Source: Acidimicrobiaceae bacterium (GTDB lineage Bacteria > Actinomycetota > Acidimicrobiia > Acidimicrobiales > RAAP-2). From it: a stretch of 46,558 bases of DNA. Below the pieces are notes generated by a model. It had not been told where the DNA came from and made no database searches. It worked only from the letters and a program-made list of their open reading frames with translations. The stretch is from the NCBI GenBank assembly GCA_003169235.1, contig PMPX01000141.1:204-46761 (forward strand), read 5' to 3'. Shown one piece after another: positions 17,179 through 24,628 of this stretch. The stretch's first letter is position 1, and each line of letters starts with the position of its first letter. The position numbers were made by a program, and so were the translations under genes.

Positions 17179-18129
17179 TCAGGCCAGGGTGGAGGCCACG
17201 AACTCGAGCACGGCGCGCGTCCCGTCGGCCAGGTCGGTCCACGGCCGCCACCCGAGCTGAATGGCGGCGCGCTCGATGTCGAGGCTCGATCGTTGCAGCT
17301 CACCGGGCCGCGCCGGCGCATCGACCCGCGTCACCTCGACCCCCGACTGCCGCGTCATGGTGTCGAGCACCTCGTTGACCGACGTCTCGCGCCCCGTCCC
17401 GACGTTGCAGACGAGCCCGCCGCCGCGGGTGGCGGCCCGCACGAACGCATCGACGACGTCGTCGACGAACACGAAGTCCCTGGTCTGCTCACCGTCTCCG
17501 AACACGGTGACGGCGTCGCCCCGCAGGATGTGGTCGGCGAAGATGGCGACCACGCCCGCCTCGCCGTGGGGGTTCTGGCGGGGGCCGTAGACGTTGCCGA
17601 GCGCCAGCGCGCAGAACTCGAGCGCGTGCAGCTCCCGGTAGGCCACGAGGTAGTCGATCACCGCCTTCTTCGACACGCCGTAGGGCGACAGCGGCTGATG
17701 GGCATGCGCCTCGCGCACCGGGAGGTCCTCGGGGGTCGGCTCCCCGTAGAGCGTCCCACCGCTGGCGGCGAAGACAACGCGCTCGGTCTCCGCCTGGCGT
17801 GCGCCCTCCAGGATGTTGAGCGACCCGATGATGTTGACCGTGGCGTCGAACGTGGGCCGGGTGACCGAGACCCGGACGTCGGCTTGCGCGGCCAGGTGGA
17901 AGACGAGCTCAGGGCGACGGCGGGCCATCAGCTCGACGACGCCCGGCGCGGTGATGTCGAGATGGTGGATGGTCAGCGATCGGCCCGCGCTGGCGCGCGC
18001 CTCGGCGAGGTTCGACAGGGAGCCCGTGGAGAAATCGTCGACGACGTCGACCTCGTGCCCCTCGACGAGCAGGCGGTCGACCAGGTTGGAGCCGATGAAC
18101 CCGGCACCTCCCGTCACCAGCGCGCGCAT
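17179..18129 (-). CDS. NAD-dependent sugar epimerase (UDP-glucose 4-epimerase-like)
   Basis: Extended SDR of 316 residues, starting at the ATG at 18129 (MRALVTGGAGFIGSNL). It has the glycine motif GGAGFIG, Asp-Asp after the second strand (VVDDFSTG), FHLAAQADVRVSV, catalytic Ser/Thr in FAASGGTLYG and the Y-x3-K motif YGVSK. NVYGPRQNPHGEAGVVAIF and QTRDFVFVDDVVDAF are typical of UDP-glucose/UDP-GlcNAc 4-epimerases and related dehydratases. It lies 8 bases after the nucleotidyltransferase gene, with AAGAGA as a weak ribosome-binding site. Together they supply activated sugars for the glycan genes in this window. The exact sugar is not decidable by eye. Confidence 0.88.
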   Translation of the reverse strand: MRALVTGGAGFIGSNLVDRLLVEGHEVDVVDDFSTGSLSNLAEARASAGRSLTIHHLDITAPGVVELMARRRPELVFHLAAQADVRVSVTRPTFDATVNIIGSLNILEGARQAETERVVFAASGGTLYGEPTPEDLPVREAHAHQPLSPYGVSKKAVIDYLVAYRELHALEFCALALGNVYGPRQNPHGEAGVVAIFADHILRGDAVTVFGDGEQTRDFVFVDDVVDAFVRAATRGGGLVCNVGTGRETSVNEVLDTMTRQSGVEVTRVDAPARPGELQRSSLDIERAAIQLGWRPWTDLADGTRAVLEFVASTLA

Positions 18130-18137
18130 GTGATCTC

Positions 18138-19214
18138 TTAACCCGAGATCCGCTCGCCGTCGACCAGCGTCCCCGAGGAGACCACCGCGTCGGCACCGAG
18201 CACGGAGATCGGCCGGACGTCGCCCCGCTGGCCGACGACGGACCGGGGACCCATGACGGACCCGGCCACCTTGGCGTCCGCCGCAACGTGGCAGCCCTGC
18301 ATGAGCACCGAGTCCACGACCAGGGCCCCGGAGGAGACGATCGAACCCGGACCGAGGATGCTGCGCTCGACCCGGGCCCCGGGCTCGACGACGCATCCGG
18401 CGAAGACGACCGACGGGCCCACCACCTCGCCCCTCAGATCGCTCTCGCCCTCCACGAGGACGCCCCTGCCCCGGTCCTCGAGCCCGGGGGCGATCACCGG
18501 GCCGCGCTTGCCGTTGACATAGTCGAAATTGGCCTCCAGGTAGGCCGACGGGGTACCGGTGTCGAGCCAGTACCCGTCGTCGGAGCGCGCGAAGAGCCCG
18601 CCGTCGCGCACCATGGCGGGGAAGGTCTCCCGCTCGATCGAGACCCGGCCACCCTCGGGGATCCTGTCGAGGACCGTGGCCTCCAGGACGTAGGTACCGG
18701 CGTTGATCTCGTTGGTAGGTGCCTCGTCGCGGGCCGGCTTCTCCACGAAGGCGATCACCCGGCCCTCGTCGTCGGTGGGCACGACGCCGAAGGCGGAGGG
18801 GTCGGCGACGGGGTGCAGGGCGATCGTGCCCTCGGCCCCCCGCTCGCGGTGGAAGGCCACCAGGCTGGTCAGGTCGAGGTCGGTCAGCACGTCGCCGTTG
18901 ACCACCACGAAGGTCTCGCCGATGCCGGCGAACTTCGCGGCGAAGCGGACTGCCCCGGCCGTGTCGAGTGGCTCGGGCTCGACGGCGTAGGTGAGCTGCA
19001 CCCCGGAGGCACGCCCGTCGGGATACGCCTCCATGAAGGCGTCGGGCAGGTAGCCCAGGGACAGGACGGCCTCGTCGACGCCGTGCGCGGCGAGCTGCCC
19101 GAGCACGCGCTCGATCATCGGGATCCCGACGATGGGAAGCATCTGCTTGGGCGAGGAGAGCGTCAGGGGACGCAACCTCGTCCCCTCGCCCCCGACGAGG
19201 ACGACTGCCTTCAT
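18138..19214 (-). CDS. Sugar-1-phosphate nucleotidyltransferase, probably mannose-1-phosphate guanylyltransferase
   Basis: A 358-residue enzyme: an N-terminal nucleotidyltransferase domain (about 1-235) and a C-terminal left-handed beta-helix of hexapeptide repeats (about 250-350). The signature GGEGTRLRPLTLSSPKQMLP binds the NTP. VVNGDVLTDLD carries the metal Asp, FVEKP the sugar-phosphate Lys, and EINAGTYVLE follows. It fits GDP-mannose pyrophosphorylases of the actinobacterial/eukaryotic type; glucose-1-phosphate thymidylyl- or cytidylyltransferase is the alternative. The ATG at 19214 overlaps the preceding stop (TAATG). GDP-mannose would feed the GT4 enzymes and the GDP-6-deoxymannose reductase at 8617. 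Confidence 0.88.
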   Translation of the reverse strand: MKAVVLVGGEGTRLRPLTLSSPKQMLPIVGIPMIERVLGQLAAHGVDEAVLSLGYLPDAFMEAYPDGRASGVQLTYAVEPEPLDTAGAVRFAAKFAGIGETFVVVNGDVLTDLDLTSLVAFHRERGAEGTIALHPVADPSAFGVVPTDDEGRVIAFVEKPARDEAPTNEINAGTYVLEATVLDRIPEGGRVSIERETFPAMVRDGGLFARSDDGYWLDTGTPSAYLEANFDYVNGKRGPVIAPGLEDRGRGVLVEGESDLRGEVVGPSVVFAGCVVEPGARVERSILGPGSIVSSGALVVDSVLMQGCHVAADAKVAGSVMGPRSVVGQRGDVRPISVLGADAVVSSGTLVDGERISG

Positions 19215-20056
19215 TACTTCGTCGTCGTGGTTGACGAGGGTTTCGTCGTCGTGGTGGCCGGTGCGCTGGTCGTCGTCGCCCCGGCGGCCGTCGTCGGCGT
19301 CTGCATGTGCACCGTGGTCGTCGTGACTCCCGGCGTCGTGGTCGTGGTGGCCACGGGCTGGCTGCCGGACAGGACCTGGAGCAAGGCGGTGATGCTCGTC
19401 CCCGGTGGCTTGGGCAGCGACGTGTTCGGCGGCACGAACCCGACCGTGATCAGCTGGCGGTTGGCGAACTTGAGGCTCGCGGGCTTCAGGGTCGTCAGGC
19501 CACCGGCCTCCTCGAGCTCGCCGTTCTTGGCGGTCTTCGTCGACAGCACCCACCAACGGGCCTGCACCTCGCCGACCTTGCCGGCGTCGGGGGTCCCAGC
19601 GGCGCATTTCTGGCCGTTCTTGTACAGGGGCACCTTGGCAGACGGGTACTTCACAGAGGTGTTGGTCAACGTCAAGCCGGTGAAGCCCTCGGCGAACTTG
19701 CCCACGGTCGCGTTGTTGCCCGCTTCGCTCGCGGTCTTGGGCGCGATCTGCAGGACCCCGTTGCCCGAGCTCGTCAGGCCCGTCGTCGCGCTGGACGGCG
19801 AGGCGGCGAGCGCCGGCTCCATCGTCCCGCAGATGTCGAAGGCCAGGGCGGCGTGCCAGGTCGTGGTCGTGGTCGGCTCCACCACCGCGGGGGTCTTGTT
19901 GTAGTTGTACTTGGCCAGAGCGATGGATGCGAGGCCGACCAGGACGATCACCACGAGCGCGGCGTACCAGTTCACCGGCATCTGCCCGCGATAGGAGGCG
20001 CCGCCTCCTGTTGCGGCGGCGCGGGCGACCGATTTCCCTGAGGAGCTTCTCGCCAT
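19214..20056 (-). CDS. Membrane-anchored protein with Thr-rich C-terminal tail
   Basis: A 280-residue protein of unknown function. A polar N-terminus of about 28 residues precedes one transmembrane helix (about 29-50, VNWYAALVVIVLVGLASIAL), giving a signal anchor with the rest outside. The middle domain (about 68-220) has two Cys (FDICG and QKCAAG) that could form a disulfide. The last 50 residues are mostly Thr with Pro, Ala and Ser, a mucin-like tail that is a plausible glycosylation target. The DNA of the tail is a run of GTC/GTG-type trinucleotides. It is coupled to the downstream nucleotidyltransferase by a TAATG overlap. TAGGGT lies 11 bases before the start but includes the stop codon of the preceding gene, so it may be chance. 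Confidence 0.8.
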   Translation of the reverse strand: MARSSSGKSVARAAATGGGASYRGQMPVNWYAALVVIVLVGLASIALAKYNYNKTPAVVEPTTTTTWHAALAFDICGTMEPALAASPSSATTGLTSSGNGVLQIAPKTASEAGNNATVGKFAEGFTGLTLTNTSVKYPSAKVPLYKNGQKCAAGTPDAGKVGEVQARWWVLSTKTAKNGELEEAGGLTTLKPASLKFANRQLITVGFVPPNTSLPKPPGTSITALLQVLSGSQPVATTTTTPGVTTTTVHMQTPTTAAGATTTSAPATTTTKPSSTTTTK

Positions 20057-20070
20057 GGCGGGACGCAACC

Positions 20071-20802
20071 CTACAGCCTGGCGGGGTGCCCTTCGGCGAC
20101 AGGCTGCCCGTGCAGCAGGCCCCGGTAGAGGTCGGTCGTCTCGGGATGCAGGGCCTCCCCGGCCAGCGTGCGCAGGTCCGCCATGGTGCGTCGCAGCCGC
20201 AGCCGGTTCCCTTGCGCCTCGAGTGCCTGGAGCAGGGACCTGTACAGCCGTTCGTCGTAGGGGTTGCTGCGCAGCGCCTGGCGCACGATCCACTCCGCCT
20301 CGTCGCCCCTCCCCAACGCTGTCAAGGACGCGGCCCACCGGAGGGCCGCCTCCGTCACCATTGCCTCGACCTGGGACTGGGTGCCGTCGAGCACCGCCCA
20401 GTCACCCAGGCGGAGGGCGCCGAACGGCGTCCCCCGAATCAGCCGCATCGCCTCGATCCACATCCGCGGGTCGGCCGCGCCCGCCAGAGAGGAGAACCGG
20501 TCGACGTCCGTGCCAACGGAATCCGACAAGCCGGCCCGGGTACCGGCTCGGGGCAGGTGCTCCCGTCCGTCGTGGGCCACGCCCAGAGCCCGGCGCGCAT
20601 CGGACACGGTCGAGTGCACCGTGCCCGGAGAAACCGAACGGTCCGGCCACAGAGCCGTCGACCAGTCACCGTGGCGCACGGAACCCCGGTGGAAAGCCAG
20701 GTAGACGGTCAGTTCTCGGGCAGCCGCGCGATGGAACGGCTGCGCGATGCCCCGGATCTCGACAGGACCGAGCACTGCCACTTCGACCTCGAGGTGGACC
20801 AC
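20071..20802 (-). CDS. SARP-type regulator with winged helix and BTAD domain
   Basis: A 243-residue transcriptional activator starting at GTG 20802 (VHLEVEVAVLGPVEIRG). Residues about 8-95 form an OmpR-like winged helix (AARELTVYLAFHRG, ALWPDRSVSPGTVHSTVSDARRALG). Residues about 105-240 form the bacterial transcriptional activator domain with TPR-like helices (ALRLGDWAVLD, ALRWAASLTALGRGDEAEW, NPYDERLYRSLLQALEAQGN). There are no membrane helices. It matches the C-terminal module of large LysM/BTAD proteins as well as stand-alone SARPs; here no N-terminal partner is fused. It sits between the acyltransferase and the Thr-tailed protein and may control this envelope gene group; that is inference. 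Confidence 0.88.
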   Translation of the reverse strand: MVHLEVEVAVLGPVEIRGIAQPFHRAAARELTVYLAFHRGSVRHGDWSTALWPDRSVSPGTVHSTVSDARRALGVAHDGREHLPRAGTRAGLSDSVGTDVDRFSSLAGAADPRMWIEAMRLIRGTPFGALRLGDWAVLDGTQSQVEAMVTEAALRWAASLTALGRGDEAEWIVRQALRSNPYDERLYRSLLQALEAQGNRLRLRRTMADLRTLAGEALHPETTDLYRGLLHGQPVAEGHPARL

Positions 20803-20861
20803 GGGAGAGAACGGTCGTCGGCTGGTGCGTTCATGCGCGGCGCGGGCTGGCGCATCCGAAC

Positions 20862-22178
20862 TCAGTTGGCGGCGGTGCGCCCCTCGGCCGCTGTCCCCTT
20901 CACCCCGTCCCCCGCGCGGCCCGATTCGGGGTCGGCCGCGGGATCCCGCTCCGGTGTGTGTCGCTCGTGCGAGAGTGCCAGCTGCTCCTCGACCGGGTCA
21001 CCCGCGGACTCCGTGCTCCTGAACCGACCGATCCTGATCCGCTTGAGCTTCAAGAACGGGCGCTCTACGGCGTACCAGCTGCCGACGGCCAGAACCATGG
21101 TCGCTCCGAGGGAGAGCAGGACGTACGGGACGAGCCCCCACGAGTTCACGCCGTAGAGAGCGAAGATCTGCTCGACCGGGAAGGCGTAGATGTACAGCCC
21201 GTAGGAGAAGTCGCCGTATCGGTCGACATGATGGAAGGGCAGCCGCACGGCGGCCCACATGCACAGATAGGCCCAGGCCACGAGACCCACTCCGTAGTAC
21301 AGCTCGGTCCGCATGCCCACCACGAGGACGACGAGTGCGATCGCGGCCAACGTGTTCGAGACGATGACCTTGTCCCGGTAGAGGTAGAAGAGCATCCCGA
21401 TGCTAAAGATGAACGCGAGCAGCACCATGTTGGGGTCGCCGAGCAAGAACCACCCCCTCAGGAAGCCTGGGTCGAGGTTCTGCTTGAGCTGGAGGGCCCA
21501 AAGGCTCAGGGAGAGCACGATGACACTCACGCGCCAGCGGTGGAAGACGCCAAACATACCCAGCACCATCACGCCGAGATAGCACTTGAACTCGTAGATC
21601 AACGTCCACAACGACCCGTCGAATGCCTGCGGAAACCCCGCGTGCGCGTACGGCGTGCTCCCCAGAAGGTTGTCGATGTTCCACTGGTTCATCGACAACA
21701 GCGCGTTGTTCTTCAGGTAGCCCTCCGGCGAATCGGGGTACCCGTGCAGATACCCGTGCAGGGAGCCGTGATCGAACCAGAACGCGATCGTGCCGAACAA
21801 GGCGACCGTCACGACCAAGCACACCCAGAAGCCGGGGAAGATGCGCAAGAACCGCTTCCAGAGGTAGCTGAACGGGTTCGGGGAGCCGTCGAAGCTACGG
21901 GTGACCAAGAACCCGCTCACCACGAAGAACCCGGCGACCGCCAAGCCTCCAAAGCTCTCCTGACCACGGGTCCATCCCCACATCGGATCGGAGCCACCGT
22001 GGAAACCACCGAGCGGAAAGGCGTGGTCGAGCAGGACCATCGCGGCGAAGAGCAGCCTCAGGAGGCTGAGGCTGTTCCGGTGGGGGTCGAAGGCATCCTC
22101 GAGGACCGCCGAGGACCCCGCTTGTGCACGGTGCTTCTGCTCTGCACGGTGCTTGGCCCTCGTCAGCATGAGGAACAT
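20862..22178 (-). CDS. Acyltransferase family 3 (OafA-like) membrane protein
   Basis: About 438 residues with roughly ten membrane helices, the layout of OafA/NdvB-type O-acyltransferases that acetylate surface glycans or lipids. The catalytic His is in the first helix (LLFAAMVLLDHAFPLGG). SGFLVTRS and RFLRIFPGFW are typical, as is the late SYGLYIYAFPVEQ. The C-terminal 60 residues are charged and cytoplasmic. ATG at 22178 is preferred over an in-frame ATG at 22250, which would add a Gly/Pro stretch running through a strong inverted repeat; ATG 22169 is also possible. Codon use is less GC-extreme than in the genes to the left, hinting at acquisition. No terminal SGNH domain is present. Confidence 0.88.
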   Translation of the reverse strand: MFLMLTRAKHRAEQKHRAQAGSSAVLEDAFDPHRNSLSLLRLLFAAMVLLDHAFPLGGFHGGSDPMWGWTRGQESFGGLAVAGFFVVSGFLVTRSFDGSPNPFSYLWKRFLRIFPGFWVCLVVTVALFGTIAFWFDHGSLHGYLHGYPDSPEGYLKNNALLSMNQWNIDNLLGSTPYAHAGFPQAFDGSLWTLIYEFKCYLGVMVLGMFGVFHRWRVSVIVLSLSLWALQLKQNLDPGFLRGWFLLGDPNMVLLAFIFSIGMLFYLYRDKVIVSNTLAAIALVVLVVGMRTELYYGVGLVAWAYLCMWAAVRLPFHHVDRYGDFSYGLYIYAFPVEQIFALYGVNSWGLVPYVLLSLGATMVLAVGSWYAVERPFLKLKRIRIGRFRSTESAGDPVEEQLALSHERHTPERDPAADPESGRAGDGVKGTAAEGRTAAN

Positions 22179-22201
22179 CCTGCCGCTACTCGCCGTGGTG
22201 A

Positions 22202-22237
22202 ACCCAGGGCCACTCAAATCCCCCAGGGGCCCTGGGT
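22202..22237. repeat. Perfect 10-bp inverted repeat with an alternative inner hairpin
   Basis: ACCCAGGGCC (22202-22211) and GGCCCTGGGT (22228-22237) are exact reverse complements around a 16-base loop. The right arm also overlaps a smaller perfect hairpin, CCCAGG-GGC-CCTGGG (22222-22236), so the two structures exclude each other. It lies just upstream of the acyltransferase start, in its probable leader. No T-run follows on either strand, so it is not a classic terminator; an operator or attenuator is possible. Confidence 0.6.
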
Positions 22238-22250
22238 GAAGTGCTCGCAT

Positions 22251-22761
22251 TCCGACAGGTCGAAACGCGGACCTCCGTCGGCTGACGGTGGGCCCGGACG
22301 AGGTTCCCCCGAAGGTCCTGCTCCGTTCACAGGGGTCCGCCCCGCAGCTCGCTCTCGGCTCGTGCGGCCGACGGGTGGTTGGTCAAGTCGTGCAGGTCGG
22401 TGATCGATCGATTGGTCAGGTGGACGGATCCTGTCGCGAGCGTCGCCAAGAGGATCCCGCGTGACGGGAGCCGCGGGTTCTCCGAGTGGATCGGGATCGA
22501 CGAATCCTCGACCCGCCACCGTCGGCACGGAGTTCTGACTTCTTCGATGCATGCCGACGCCGCTCCCCGGCGCAGCCTGTTTCAGAACGTCACAATGAGG
22601 ACCAGCTGCACACGGACACAGGGTAACCGGGGGTTCCCGGTCACCCAAGTCATCGGGCACTCGCCCCCTGTCGTCGCTCCATCAGATTCCCCGTTCTTCG
22701 TCGGCGACCTCACAAGCAACTGATCAGGTGTCACCCGTCCCTGTCTGTCGGTTCCACAGTG
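22251..22761. other. Intergenic stretch without a convincing gene
   Basis: About 510 bases between the acyltransferase leader and the tRNA. Short frames exist on both strands but lack recognisable domains and start signals, and they run through Arg/Pro-rich shadow-like sequence. No integrase, direct repeat or second RNA gene was seen. Confidence 0.5.
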
Positions 22762-22835
22762 TGGGGGCGGAGGGAATCGAACCCTCACTGCGGACGGTTT
22801 AAGCGCCCTGCCTCTGCCAATTGGGCTACGCCCCC
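22762..22835 (-). tRNA. tRNA with UAA anticodon and short variable loop (tRNA-Leu-like, atypical)
   Basis: On the minus strand a complete 74-nt cloverleaf can be drawn. It has a perfect 7-bp acceptor (GGGGGCG/CGCCCCC), linker TA, a 3-bp D stem with an 11-base loop containing GG, and A26. The 5-bp anticodon stem has one G-T pair, with loop CTTAAAC; a 5-base variable loop GCAGT, a 5-bp T stem GAGGG/CCCTC with loop TTCGATT, and discriminator A follow. No CCA is encoded. The anticodon is TAA (22799-22801), reading UUA (Leu). Bacterial leucine tRNAs are class II with a long variable arm, and this one is class I, so its amino-acid identity is uncertain. Confidence 0.85.
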
Positions 22836-22923
22836 TGACTCATTCTTGACCGAGACGGGCGCTCCCCCGAGGATGCCCCCATGGTCGAGGTTGGCCCGAC
22901 CCCCGGCCGATGGTCGGAAACGA

Positions 22924-24495
22924 TCACGCGGGCACGCCCCACACGAGGGGGCGATGGCGCTCCAGGATCGCCAATTCTGAGTCGCGTGGCGCGTCCACGA
23001 GCTCCGTGCGTGCCCCGAAGATCATCGTGGCGCGACCCCCGGGGTCCCATGGGCGCCATTCACCGATCCCCCCGTGCGAGGGATTCCCGCTGCCGGCGAA
23101 CGCGAGCCACGCCCGCTGCATCTGGTCGGAGAGCAACTCGACGGCCGGCCCTGAGCCGGAGAGCATTTGCACCACCGGGAGGTGGACGGCCCCGAAGACG
23201 AAAGGCAGCTCAAGGGCGTGACACGCTCCGAGCATCCCGCCGAATGCAGGCGACTCCCAGTCGAAGAGGTACACGAACGTCAGCGCATCCTGCGCGGAGC
23301 GGGTTGCGGCGAGTTGCAGGCTGGGCCAACGGAAGACGACGTCGGTCCCGATGGCCACCCAGATGTCCTGAGCCTCCGCCGGCTCGTGGCGGGCGACCCG
23401 CGCCGCCCTGTATGCGTCAATGACGTCGACCGCCGGTATGTCGGGAACCGCGTTGGCCACCCAGCGCTGGACCCCCTCATCGTCCAGCGCCATCAGCGCC
23501 GGGTTCCCGAGTCCGAACAAGGTCAGCTCGTCCCGGTTGGTGCCGATCAGCAAGTCGATCCCGGTCGACGATCCGTTGGCCACCGCGACCATCGGATCTT
23601 CGGGAAGGAAGACCCCGTCGACGACCGGGAGGAATGGCAGTGGGATCATGCCCGGATCGGGACGCCGACGGCCGATCTCTTCCGTCGCGGCGACGAGATC
23701 GGCGGCGGGGATCCGCTCCAATGAGGCCCTCTCACAGGTTGCGACCCCGAGCACCGCGGCAAGGCGCTCCGCCGATCGCTCCGATTGCTCCACCGAGTGG
23801 ACGTGGATCCCCCCACTCTGGACCACGGCACGGCGGAACAACCCCGCCGCGGCCGGTGTGCCGAGCAGCGTGGCCACGCTGAACCCACCGGCAGACTCGC
23901 CGAAGATCGTCACGTTTGCGGCATCGCCGCCGAAGGCGGCGATGTTGTCGCGCACCCACGCCAGCGCGGCTACCTGGTCGTGGATGCCCCAGTTGCCGAC
24001 CAGGCCATCCGGACCGGCCAGGTCGCGGTGTCCGAGGAGGCCGAGGGCGCCGAGCCGGTAATTGATGGTGACCACCACGGCGTTGCCGTTGCGCACGAGG
24101 TTGCCGCCCCGGTACAGGAACACTGATCCGCTGCCCGACGTGAAGCCGCCCCCGTGGATGAACACCATGACGGGCCTGCCGTCACCGGGGCCGTGCGTGG
24201 GTGTCTCCGGCAGCTCCGGCGTCCAGACGTTCAGCGAGAGGCAATCCTCGCTGTGCGGTTCGGACGCCTCGGGGTCCGAAGGGCTCGTGATGCCGGGGAG
24301 CGCGGGCGATTGGGGTGCGATCGGCCCGAAGGTCGATGCGTCCCTGACTCCGTCCCAGGCCTCCGGCGGCTGCGGCGGACGCCAACGCAGAGCCCCGACC
24401 GGTGCCTGTGCATAGGGGATGCCGGAAAACGACCACAGATCGCCGCGCCACACACCCCTCAGGCGCCCCTGAGTGATGGACACGACTCCCTCCAT
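22924..24495 (-). CDS. Carboxylesterase/lipase (type B, alpha/beta hydrolase)
   Basis: A 523-residue type-B carboxylesterase that hydrolyses carboxylic esters. The start is ATG at 24495 (MEGVVSITQGRLRG). The oxyanion hole is VMVFIHGGGFTSGS; the nucleophile Ser201 is in TIFGESAGGFS. The His of the triad is in GACHALELPFVFG, and an acidic residue is expected in the LLIGTNRDELTLF region. No signal peptide is visible, so it is probably cytoplasmic like p-nitrobenzyl esterases. The sequence FSGIPYAQAPVGALRWRPPQPP at the N-terminus (about 23-44) is a family hallmark. It is transcribed divergently from the NlpC/P60 gene, with a -10-like TAGGGT seven bases before the ATG. Confidence 0.95.
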   Translation of the reverse strand: MEGVVSITQGRLRGVWRGDLWSFSGIPYAQAPVGALRWRPPQPPEAWDGVRDASTFGPIAPQSPALPGITSPSDPEASEPHSEDCLSLNVWTPELPETPTHGPGDGRPVMVFIHGGGFTSGSGSVFLYRGGNLVRNGNAVVVTINYRLGALGLLGHRDLAGPDGLVGNWGIHDQVAALAWVRDNIAAFGGDAANVTIFGESAGGFSVATLLGTPAAAGLFRRAVVQSGGIHVHSVEQSERSAERLAAVLGVATCERASLERIPAADLVAATEEIGRRRPDPGMIPLPFLPVVDGVFLPEDPMVAVANGSSTGIDLLIGTNRDELTLFGLGNPALMALDDEGVQRWVANAVPDIPAVDVIDAYRAARVARHEPAEAQDIWVAIGTDVVFRWPSLQLAATRSAQDALTFVYLFDWESPAFGGMLGACHALELPFVFGAVHLPVVQMLSGSGPAVELLSDQMQRAWLAFAGSGNPSHGGIGEWRPWDPGGRATMIFGARTELVDAPRDSELAILERHRPLVWGVPA

Positions 24496-24502
24496 GGACG
24501 GC

Positions 24503-24508
24503 ACCCTA
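24503..24508 (-). promoter_or_regulatory. -10 box for leaderless carboxylesterase mRNA
   Basis: TAGGGT on the minus strand ends seven bases before the ATG at 24495. No ribosome-binding site is present. The fit to TANNNT and the spacing match the other transcription-unit heads in this window. Confidence 0.45.
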
Positions 24509-24615
24509 CGGACGGGGGCGCATCGGGTCAATCGTGACGAAGGTGAACACCACGCGAACAAGGGCTGCAACCCGACGGAAACGATGGGGTGCCGAATCTG
24601 CAACCACGCAGCCGT

Positions 24616-24621
24616 TACGCT
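24616..24621 (+). promoter_or_regulatory. -10 box for leaderless NlpC/P60 mRNA
   Basis: TACGCT ends seven bases before GTG 24629. That GTG is the start that gives a proper signal peptide, so box and start support each other. Confidence 0.5.
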
Positions 24622-24628
24622 TTGCCAC

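Noticed and set aside
17170-17181. Perfect 12-bp palindrome TGAGCCGGCTCA between cofE and the epimerase gene
   Set aside because: It consists of the two convergent stop codons and six bases between them, and no loop or T-run follows. Too short to call a terminator or operator.
22214-22660. 148-codon frame on the minus strand near the tRNA
   Set aside because: There is no recognisable domain, no start signal, and Pro/Arg-rich composition; it also runs through the inverted repeat. Treated as noncoding.
22250-22761. tRNA-adjacent gap considered as a phage or element attachment site
   Set aside because: No integrase, no second copy of the tRNA 3' end and no phage gene were seen within the window.
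24509-24628. Possible c-di-AMP (ydaO-type) riboswitch upstream of the NlpC/P60 gene
   Set aside because: Such riboswitches often precede wall hydrolases in actinobacteria, and GGGGTGCCGAATC is loosely reminiscent, but the other conserved blocks are missing and a -10 box sits right before the start codon, leaving no room for a leader RNA.
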